Made by a program: the position numbers and the translations under genes
Notes under the pieces: model-generated
Told to the model about the DNA's origin: nothing
The model's database searches: none
Seen by the model: only the letters and a program-made list of their open reading frames with translations
Assembly: GCA_003695505.1 (NCBI GenBank)
Contig: RFIY01000146.1
Span: 1-32,877 of the forward strand
Source of the DNA: Candidatus Dadabacteria bacterium
GTDB taxonomy: Bacteria; J088
Length of the DNA stretch: 32,877 bases
Reading direction: 5' to 3'
In this document: positions 26,159 to 32,877 of the stretch, in pieces
Position numbering within the stretch: the first letter of the stretch is position 1
How the letters are laid out: each line of letters opens with the position of its first letter

Positions 26159-26199
26159 ACGGACAAATCGCAACCGCTCCCCTCCGACTGGAGTATTCT

Positions 26200-26883
26200 G
26201 TGCCCCCGGCTATTTCCGAGCAGAAAGCGCCACACTCCCCCTCCGCCCCGGCCCGCGGTGAACAACTGCGTTCCCAGCAAAAGAAAGAGCGGATTCTCGA
26301 GGCTGCCGAGCTGCTGTTCGCCGAAGCTGGCTACGAAGGTGCAACCGTTCGCCGCATCGCTGAAGCCGCGAACGCCAACGTCGCCTCGATCAACTACCAT
26401 TTTGGTTCCAAGCATGCGCTATGGCTTGAAACCCTCCAGCGTGTCCTGGACGGCATCCGCGACGAAGCCATTGCGGAAATCAGCGCATACCAGGGGAACG
26501 CGTCCGCATTTATCGATCAGGCACTGCGCCGTTTCTTCGATTACTTTCTCGAACGCGAACACCATGTCCGACTGATCTACCACGGACAAGCCCGAGGCGA
26601 CAGTGAGGTATTTTTGCGGCTCTCCCGTCCCTTTTTTGAACAGGTCTACGCCTTCTTCGATACGCTCAATCTGCGGCCGCCCGCCGGAATCGATCCACCG
26701 CTTGCGCTGATGGATCCCGCGTACGCACTGTTGTCATTGATACATCGGCGCAAGGAACTCGAGATCTTGCTCGGTGGTGATTTTCGCGACCCTGCGTTCC
26801 GCGACCGCCTGTTACGTCACCTCAGCACCATGGCACACCTGCTGCTCGGCCTGCCGGTAGATACAGCCTTCCCACAGGACTGA
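26200..26883 (+). CDS. TetR/AcrR-family transcriptional regulator
   Basis: The 227-residue protein has an N-terminal tail of about 25 residues. The TetR DNA-binding domain follows, with RILEAAELLFAEAGYEGATV, the recognition helix segment VRRIAEAANANVASINYHFG and KHALW. The C-terminal helical domain (about 80-227) is the ligand-binding and dimer part, without a clear family beyond TetR. The start GTG 26200 is set by GGAG at six bases. It probably represses both its own operon and the divergent pair of lipoprotein genes through the two operator-like elements. The ligand is unknown; esterase, glycosidase and lipoproteins as targets suggest a cue linked to an extracellular substrate or to envelope stress. 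Confidence 0.9.
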   Translation: MPPAISEQKAPHSPSAPARGEQLRSQQKKERILEAAELLFAEAGYEGATVRRIAEAANANVASINYHFGSKHALWLETLQRVLDGIRDEAIAEISAYQGNASAFIDQALRRFFDYFLEREHHVRLIYHGQARGDSEVFLRLSRPFFEQVYAFFDTLNLRPPAGIDPPLALMDPAYALLSLIHRRKELEILLGGDFRDPAFRDRLLRHLSTMAHLLLGLPVDTAFPQD

Positions 26884-26925
26884 TTTCGTACGATGCCTCG
26901 TCCAGGGAATGATAGAGATGCTCGT

Positions 26926-29574
26926 ATGCGCGGACAATTCTTAAACAATCGCTTATTTACTTTCTTGTGCTGCATGTTCATTCTGGCCAGTCGGACCGCC
27001 CTGGCAACAGAATGTCATCAGATCCATACGCTCCTCGACTTTCTCGGGCCGACAAACCAGACCGCCGGATTCTCGAACGGACGCATGATGGTGGGACTGT
27101 CATCGCACGGCGAGTTGTTGACATTGCGGTGGCCCTATCTTTCAGATTTCGACCATCTTGACTACGGCACCAACGCGCTCAAGATGCTGGACTTTGACAC
27201 CCCACTGCTCGGTGCCCTGCCGGAAGAGGCCGTTTTCGACGGAATCCGCCTGAATCCGGAAGCGGTGTCCAGCCCGGTATCGTGGCTGCGCGACGCACCC
27301 TGGCACGTTCGGCAGTCCTACGAATCGGAAGACGTTGACGTCCTGCTGACAGAATGGGCGCATCCTTCCCTGCCAATCGTCATCGTTCGCCGTGACTGGC
27401 TCGACCGCCAGGCCGATACTTTTGTTCAGGAGTATGAGCTCATCAACAGCGGCGAAGACGCCATCGAACTCGCAGTCATCCACTATGCGAACTGGGCCCC
27501 GTCGGTGAAGCGCCTGCCGTACGACCAGACGCCGGGCTGGACGGATGATGCCACGCTCGATCCGGGCATGTGGTACGACACAAAATGGGATGCGTTGCGC
27601 ACAGCCCGCAGTTTCGCAGTCCGCAATACAGCGTTCCCTGGCCCACAGACCGCGCAACAGGAAGGTGAACTGACAGACTGGCTGGACCGGTTCGTCGGGG
27701 ACGGCGTCTATCTGGCCGCCCGTCTTTACCCCGGGAGCACGTCCCACGATGTAGGACCCGCACTCGACGGGGCGCAGCAGGAACCTTCCGTGTATGGCCA
27801 GGCGGCGCTCGGACGACCCCTCGGACGTAACTACCACGCTGGCCGCGCGGCCGGGTTACTTGAAATCCGGATCCGGATCCCGGCACACGGCGCACGCCGT
27901 GTCACGGCCGCCACGTTTGCGGCCAGAACCGCGGCTCAACTCGATGAGTTGCTTGCCACATTTTCGACACCATCGGTATTCTCGACGAGCCTCGCCCGGG
28001 CCCGCGCGGCTGATCGCCAGTGGCTGGCGCGCCGCCCACTACCGAATTCACCGGACCGAAAACTACGGCGGGTCGCGAAGCGGGCACTGCTGAACCTGCG
28101 AGACGCGTGGCATCCCGACTCCGGACTCGTTGCCGGCGGCTTCAGCACGACACCTCCGTACACATATGACTGGCCCAATGAGATCCTCCTCCACCTCGTG
28201 ATGCCGCGGATCGGGATGGTAACCGAGGCGGAAGCGCACGCCTTCTTCTATCAAAGTGTGCAGGCGGGGCCTCCGGCAAGTTCAACGGATCCACCGCAGT
28301 ACAGCTTCGGTATGAATTATGACTACGGCGGCATGCCACGCGGTTTTCTGTCATTCAAGATTGATTCGACCGCATTCGTCGTTGTGCACTGGTGGGACGT
28401 CGCGCAATTTCTGGAGGAACCGGAACGGTCGAAATATATTGAGCAGATCTACCCGTCATTGCGCCAGACCGCAATGTTCTTGCGTGACTATCGCCAGGAC
28501 AACGGCCTGACCTTGCCCGCCACCGAAGGCGACTATCCCGGTGACCGCTCCACCCTGCAGGGCAATTTGCCTGTCTGGGCCGCGATGTCCGCCGCCGCCG
28601 AGGCTGCCAATGCCGCGGGCGACACCTCGTCGGCAACCGCGTTTCAGGCCCGCGCGGACGAACTGAAGGCAGCGATCCTGGCCACGTTCTACGACGAAAA
28701 GAAGAACCACTTTATCGAAGGCGAACAGATCGGCGCATACGCGCAATTCGGCAACGCCTACTGGATGCTGTGGCCGTATGTACTGTTGCCAGTCACGGAT
28801 GCGCGCATCCAGGGTCACGCGGCATACCTCGATCACGGTCTGCGCCATGTATTCGTAGAGCACGCCGAAGAAAAAGGTGCCTACGATGCAAAAGGGTTGT
28901 TCTACTATGTCGAGGCAGCGACAACGCCAGCGGCTTACGAGCGAGCCTGGACGTATCTGCGCGAACTGGTACACAGCGTGGCGCCGCACGGGACAAACAC
29001 CTACGGCGAAGCATGGGTCTATTGCGACTTCGACGGTGACGGTTCTGGCGAATACCAGCAACGCGTCGCGATCCCGCACATCTCGGAGGGTGTCTGGCCG
29101 TACTGGGTCGGCGTACGGCTGTTCGAGAAATGGAAACCGCAACCGCCCAAGGCCGTTCCATCACTGCAACATGTCCGCATCGATGCCAACGTCGATGACG
29201 AACCGGTACTGAGCTGGACGTCCCGCGACGCGGATGGCGTCTATATCGAACTGAGCTATGACGGCACTGTGTTTCACGATGCCGTCGAGCGGCCAGCCTC
29301 CGGAAAATGGCGGCTGTCCGGCCTTGCTCCGCACCATCGCTACACGGTGCGCGTGACCCCGTTCGATGCAGCAGGATTTGAGGGCGAAGCCTGGACGGAT
29401 ACCGTCCGCGCCGGCGTCTCGGCTGGTGGCTGTGTGGTCGCGGGGCGGGCAGACCCTGTGCTTCTGCTGCTGTTGTTGATCGTCTTCTGGCCGGTGCTCC
29501 GAAAACTGCCGTACCGCAACAGCCCAGAATGGCGATCGGCGTCGCGGAACTCGCGACAGGTCGAAGAGGCATGA
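26926..29574 (+). CDS. Exported six-hairpin (GH15-like) glycosidase with C-terminal sorting/anchor tail
   Basis: The product has about 882 residues from ATG 26926. ATG 26893 is possible, but the shorter form gives a compact signal peptide (RGQFLNNR, hydrophobic core, cut near ALA). The N-terminal 330 residues are beta-rich. Residues about 370-740 look like the (alpha/alpha)6 barrel of GH15 and dextran-type glucosidases: ALLNLRDAWHPDSGLVAGGF, YDWPNEI where GH15 has a WLRD block, and late GEAWV and PHISEGVWPYW. A fibronectin-like segment follows (LSWTSRDADGVYIELSYDG). The tail SAGGCVVAGRADP, a poly-Leu helix and a basic region resemble Cys-type sorting signals (MYXO-CTERM or JDVT-CTERM), with an unusually long end of about 25 residues. 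The substrate is not known. The 3' end overlaps the DUF3604 gene as ATGA. Confidence 0.62.
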   Translation: MRGQFLNNRLFTFLCCMFILASRTALATECHQIHTLLDFLGPTNQTAGFSNGRMMVGLSSHGELLTLRWPYLSDFDHLDYGTNALKMLDFDTPLLGALPEEAVFDGIRLNPEAVSSPVSWLRDAPWHVRQSYESEDVDVLLTEWAHPSLPIVIVRRDWLDRQADTFVQEYELINSGEDAIELAVIHYANWAPSVKRLPYDQTPGWTDDATLDPGMWYDTKWDALRTARSFAVRNTAFPGPQTAQQEGELTDWLDRFVGDGVYLAARLYPGSTSHDVGPALDGAQQEPSVYGQAALGRPLGRNYHAGRAAGLLEIRIRIPAHGARRVTAATFAARTAAQLDELLATFSTPSVFSTSLARARAADRQWLARRPLPNSPDRKLRRVAKRALLNLRDAWHPDSGLVAGGFSTTPPYTYDWPNEILLHLVMPRIGMVTEAEAHAFFYQSVQAGPPASSTDPPQYSFGMNYDYGGMPRGFLSFKIDSTAFVVVHWWDVAQFLEEPERSKYIEQIYPSLRQTAMFLRDYRQDNGLTLPATEGDYPGDRSTLQGNLPVWAAMSAAAEAANAAGDTSSATAFQARADELKAAILATFYDEKKNHFIEGEQIGAYAQFGNAYWMLWPYVLLPVTDARIQGHAAYLDHGLRHVFVEHAEEKGAYDAKGLFYYVEAATTPAAYERAWTYLRELVHSVAPHGTNTYGEAWVYCDFDGDGSGEYQQRVAIPHISEGVWPYWVGVRLFEKWKPQPPKAVPSLQHVRIDANVDDEPVLSWTSRDADGVYIELSYDGTVFHDAVERPASGKWRLSGLAPHHRYTVRVTPFDAAGFEGEAWTDTVRAGVSAGGCVVAGRADPVLLLLLLIVFWPVLRKLPYRNSPEWRSASRNSRQVEEA

Positions 29575-31388
29575 GACGCCGCGAGCCGTCGCATGCCTTG
29601 CGGATGTGCCGGGACTTCACCGTTACGGCGATCATGGCGCTGCTGATACCACAGCTCCCGGCTTGCAATGATGTCCACTCCCCGGCACCTGATTCACCAG
29701 ACGCCTCGCGAGAACCGACCACCTGCCCGGACGCCAACGGAGCCAGACGAGCCTATTTCGGCGACCTTCACGTCCACACCACCTGGTCGCTGGATGCGTA
29801 CGGATTTGGCAATACCGTCCTCGACCCTTCCGACGCGATCGCATTTGCACGAGGTGCGCAAATCATTCACCCGACCGGCGCACCATATGCAATCGATCGC
29901 CCACTCGATTTCGTGGCGCTGACGGACCACGCAGAGTTTTTTGACCTGACTGGCGCCTGCCGTCTCGACCCGGACAACCCGGCGTGGCATGGGCGTACCT
30001 GTCGTCTGTTGCGCAATAACCCGGCATATGCGCTCGTCGTCCTCGCGGAAGCCGCGGCCGGGCTGGACGACTTCGATGTGCCGAATACAACTGCCCTGAG
30101 CGAGGGGCGCAACTACGTCTGGCAACGGGTTCGTGAGATCGCCGATGAAGGCAACGAACCATGTACATTCACGACCTTTATCGGCTATGAATGGACGGGG
30201 GGTACCCTGTCCGGCGAACTTTCGGGCGGAAATCTGCACCGTAACGTCATTTTTGCGTCGAATCGTGTACCGGCCGAGCCCTTCGACGCCAGACGGTTCC
30301 GAAACGAACGCGAACTGTGGCGGGCACTGGAAGACCAGTGTACAAACGAAACCGGCTGCGACGCGGTTACGATCCCCCACAACGCCAACCAGAGCCGCGA
30401 AGGCAGAATGTGGCGTGCTGAGAATGACGAGGCCATCAGATTGCGAGACCGCTACGAACGTCTCGTCGAGATTTACCAGCACAAGGGAAACAGCGAATGC
30501 AGTAACCGTAACCTCGACCCCCAGGATCCGGGGTACGATGCCGGCTGCGCATTCGAGTCGCTGTCGCTGTCGTCACCAGCCGACGCATTGCGCTCGTTCA
30601 ACTTCGGCGGTACGGAACCCCAGACGGATCCAAACATGATCCGCAGCGGCTGGCAAAAAGGCTTGGCGCTGTACGAGCACAGCGCAACCAACCCGTTCGA
30701 ACTCGGCGTCGTCGCCGGCACAGATACGCACGACAGCACACCCGGAGCAGTGTCGGAGATAACCTTTCGCGGCCACAATGCCACATTCTGGGAAGCGGAC
30801 GAACGGCAACGTCTGACCTTGAGCATCGAAAACAGTCCCGGAGGCCTGACGGGAATCTGGGCCGAACGCAATACCCGCGCCAGCCTGTTCGCTGCCCTGA
30901 AACGCCGCGAAGTCTTTGCCACCAGCGGACCACGAATCACGCTGCAAGTCTTTGCGACCCACAGCGTCGATGACTATTGCAACTCCCCGCCCGCCCTGGC
31001 GGCGCTGCGCACCGATGGCGCAGCCGTGCCAATGGGCGGCCGCTGGCAGGCGGGTTCCGCGCTGCTGGTCGTCACCGCAACCGCCGATACCGTGCCGCTC
31101 GACCGAATCGAACTTGTCACGGTGGGACCGGCCAGTTCCAAAGTTACGACGATTACAATGCCACGAACGGATGCGATGTACCTGTGCACCACGGTCGCGC
31201 TGCCGAAGGACAGCGAGCCAACATTACGCTATGTCCGAGCCATCGAGCAGCCCACACCGCGATGGACCTGGTTCGCCTGTCGTCAGCGCCCGGACCTGTG
31301 TGATGCCGAAACGCCGTTATTCGTCGAAGAGCGGGCCTGGTCGTCTCCGATCTGGTTCTACCCGGTGGACACGGAACGGCAGAAATGA
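29571..31388 (+). CDS. DUF3604-family lipoprotein (PHP-like metal site)
   Basis: From ATG 29571 the product has about 605 residues, with a basic front (RRREPSHALR), a hydrophobic core and lipobox LPAC (Cys32). The DUF3604 domain begins with YFGDLHVHTTWSLDA (H67, H69), followed by DFVALTDHAEFFD, TIPHNANQS and VAGTDTHDSTPGAV. These histidines and aspartates resemble the metal-binding set of PHP-type hydrolases, so a metal-dependent hydrolase is likely, but no substrate is established for the family. Several cysteines are spread through the chain, in line with an oxidising location. ATG 29571 overlaps the stop of the glycosidase gene (ATGA), with GAAGAGG just before it. It ends in an ATGA overlap with the next lipoprotein gene. 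An earlier start at 29529 lies inside the glycosidase gene and is less likely. Confidence 0.85.
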   Translation: MRRREPSHALRMCRDFTVTAIMALLIPQLPACNDVHSPAPDSPDASREPTTCPDANGARRAYFGDLHVHTTWSLDAYGFGNTVLDPSDAIAFARGAQIIHPTGAPYAIDRPLDFVALTDHAEFFDLTGACRLDPDNPAWHGRTCRLLRNNPAYALVVLAEAAAGLDDFDVPNTTALSEGRNYVWQRVREIADEGNEPCTFTTFIGYEWTGGTLSGELSGGNLHRNVIFASNRVPAEPFDARRFRNERELWRALEDQCTNETGCDAVTIPHNANQSREGRMWRAENDEAIRLRDRYERLVEIYQHKGNSECSNRNLDPQDPGYDAGCAFESLSLSSPADALRSFNFGGTEPQTDPNMIRSGWQKGLALYEHSATNPFELGVVAGTDTHDSTPGAVSEITFRGHNATFWEADERQRLTLSIENSPGGLTGIWAERNTRASLFAALKRREVFATSGPRITLQVFATHSVDDYCNSPPALAALRTDGAAVPMGGRWQAGSALLVVTATADTVPLDRIELVTVGPASSKVTTITMPRTDAMYLCTTVALPKDSEPTLRYVRAIEQPTPRWTWFACRQRPDLCDAETPLFVEERAWSSPIWFYPVDTERQK

Positions 31389-32877
31389 TGCGATTCAGAA
31401 CCGTGCTGTTACTGATCATCGCGGTAGCCGGCTGCACGACCATGTCGCCACCGGAACGATGCACGCCGAACCAGCCGTTTCCGTATCCGGATGGGGACCC
31501 CTACCCCGGTACACATGCGGGGCCGGGAAACGCGGACTGGGTCGACTGCGAAACGGCCCCTCGATATATTCAGCGGTGGCGAACCCTGGAAGGCCTCGCG
31601 CTCTTTCATCCGGCGACGTTGGCACCGGACGGTCGCACGCTCTACGCGACCACGACCAACCCGGATCCAGACGGTTGCCGACTATACGCGGTCGCCGCCA
31701 GGACAGGAAGGGTCCGCTGGTGCCGCGTGTATCCCCCAGGAATCCTCGACAGCGCGGTCGAAGTCGACCTCGACGGCCACCTGTACTTTACGATTCCCGG
31801 TGCAGTCGTCAGCCTCGACGCTCGCGGACGAGACCGGTGGCGAACCGCATTGCCAGCTCGCAGCGGCGCGACCACTCCGGTTCCGCTCGGCCTCCACTTC
31901 GGCCCGGGCGGCGAAGCCTTCACCGTCACCGACCAAGGCGTGGTATTCGCCATCGACCGGACCAGCGGCAAGATTCTCGACACACTGGATATCGCCGCCA
32001 CCTGGGATCTGGAAGTTCCTGAAACGGCGTTGGACCCGGCCGCGCTATTAGCGATATTTCCTTCAGAAATTCGTGAGGACCTCGAACTGACGTTTGGCGC
32101 AGGGGACGACGGCGCACGCCAGGCGGGAACGACACTCGGCGCGGGCGGTGCCTTCGTCAGCAACACGATCACGGTCTCGAGCAGAAACGACCTGTTCATT
32201 GTCGGGGGCGGACCCGACGAGGACCACGGCGCGGTCGTGAAACTGAGCTTCGATCCCAAGGCACAGAAGCTCCAGCCGGGATGGCTCGCACCGATCACTG
32301 GCGCGAGTTCATCAAGTCCGGCCATCAGCATCGACGGCCGTTTTCTCATCGTTGGTGATGGCGTCTCCCTGGCATCGGTTCTGGAGCCGGCAGCCGTCAC
32401 GGCCCACGTCGTCGTCATCGACGTGGACGCCTGCGACGCAAACCACGACGCGCTCGCCGCGGCGAACGATTGCGCGCCAGCGCAAACATGGCCGCTCGAA
32501 CGTGGCCCCGCCACCGCCAGCCTGCCGCTCGCATCTGACAACACAATCTACGCCTGGGAGGCACACTTCTTCGATTTCGAGACTGCGCTCGACCCGGGCC
32601 TCATCGATCTGCGCGCCTGGACGCCTGACGGGCCACTCTGGCAGGCACGCCTTCCGAATGATCTGACATGGTCGAGCGTCATGACCGTGACCCGCAACCA
32701 CCTGATCGGCACCGCCAGCCGGGGCGTCCTTGGCAACGAGACATTACTCGGATTTGCGTTGCCGGAAACCGTGGAAAGCGTACTCGTCGTCATCGATCGT
32801 GCGACTGGCTCGCTCGTCTCGTCGGCACCCGTCATCGATGGCGCAGTCAGTACTGTAGTCGTCGGTCGCGACGGCGA
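31385..32877 (+). CDS. Beta-propeller-like (PQQ-type) lipoprotein, 3' end beyond the window
   Basis: The frame is open from ATG 31385 to the window end (497 codons visible). The N-terminus MMRFRTVLLLIIAVAGC is a clear lipoprotein signal with lipobox VAGC (Cys17). The mature part has quinoprotein-like blades: CRLYAVAARTGRVRWC, GAVVSLDARGRDRWR, VFAIDRTSGKILDTL and VVVIDVDACDANHD. The general plan is like that of the lipoprotein at 24282-26048 (lipobox, short Cys-containing stretch, propeller), though the two show little direct sequence identity, so they may be paralogues or functional counterparts. ATG 31385 overlaps the DUF3604 stop as ATGA; a second ATG at 31388 is also possible. No catalytic residues are recognised. 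Confidence 0.75.
   Translation, partial: MMRFRTVLLLIIAVAGCTTMSPPERCTPNQPFPYPDGDPYPGTHAGPGNADWVDCETAPRYIQRWRTLEGLALFHPATLAPDGRTLYATTTNPDPDGCRLYAVAARTGRVRWCRVYPPGILDSAVEVDLDGHLYFTIPGAVVSLDARGRDRWRTALPARSGATTPVPLGLHFGPGGEAFTVTDQGVVFAIDRTSGKILDTLDIAATWDLEVPETALDPAALLAIFPSEIREDLELTFGAGDDGARQAGTTLGAGGAFVSNTITVSSRNDLFIVGGGPDEDHGAVVKLSFDPKAQKLQPGWLAPITGASSSSPAISIDGRFLIVGDGVSLASVLEPAAVTAHVVVIDVDACDANHDALAAANDCAPAQTWPLERGPATASLPLASDNTIYAWEAHFFDFETALDPGLIDLRAWTPDGPLWQARLPNDLTWSSVMTVTRNHLIGTASRGVLGNETLLGFALPETVESVLVVIDRATGSLVSSAPVIDGAVSTVVVGRDG

Noticed and set aside
1-32877. Search for CRISPR arrays, tRNA or rRNA genes, transposases and long direct repeats
   Set aside because: Nothing with the expected repeat, cloverleaf or transposase signature was seen by eye; gaps between genes are too short for most of them.

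Overview
The window is a gene-dense, roughly 60% GC bacterial chromosome segment with about 25 protein genes. I see no tRNA, rRNA, CRISPR array or insertion sequence. The best guess for the source is a former deltaproteobacterium, most likely Myxococcota or a relative. The reasons are the gene order ftsH-folP-cdaA-cdaR-...-glmM-pdxJ, the DUF4388-like/DnaJ/TPR protein, the many outer-envelope lipoproteins, a two-domain M16 peptidase, and a C-terminal Gly-Gly-Cys/transmembrane/basic tail that resembles MYXO-CTERM-type sorting signals. This assignment is inference from gene content, not from a phylogenetic marker search.

Layout. Positions 1-348 (minus) hold the N-terminal part of a lipoprotein cut by the window edge. 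A degenerate hybrid histidine kinase follows at 692-2422 (plus). A translationally coupled pair at 2436-5956 (minus) encodes a Nudix hydrolase and an M16 zinc peptidase. A MaoC-type double-hotdog hydratase lies at 6095-7156 (plus).

From 16891 down to 7183 (minus) runs a tightly packed eight-gene operon: ftsH, folP, cdaA (diadenylate cyclase), cdaR/YbbR, an O-antigen-ligase-like membrane protein with a TPR tail, glmM, pdxJ, and an HMG-CoA-synthase-like/DUF35 fusion. It ties c-di-AMP synthesis to amino-sugar (peptidoglycan/LPS precursor), folate and vitamin B6 synthesis. Most junctions are 4-17 base overlaps. Next come a 1-Cys Bcp peroxiredoxin (plus), a TPR secreted protein with a polytopic membrane protein (minus), a DUF4388-like/J-domain/TPR protein, a branched-chain aminotransferase and a heme A synthase (all plus).

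The right third (22598-32877) looks like one accessory module centred on a TetR-family regulator at 26200. Leftward lie a beta-propeller-like lipoprotein and a type-B carboxylesterase lipoprotein. Rightward lie the regulator, a six-hairpin (GH15-like) glycosidase with a membrane-sorting tail, a DUF3604 lipoprotein and another beta-propeller lipoprotein that runs off the window. The 151-base divergent gap contains two inverted copies of a 16-base element. One copy overlaps the -35 box of a near-consensus rightward promoter; the other overlaps a TATGAT box of a weaker leftward promoter. This module, with several predicted cell-surface or periplasmic proteins under a likely shared switch, is the best candidate for an undescribed system.
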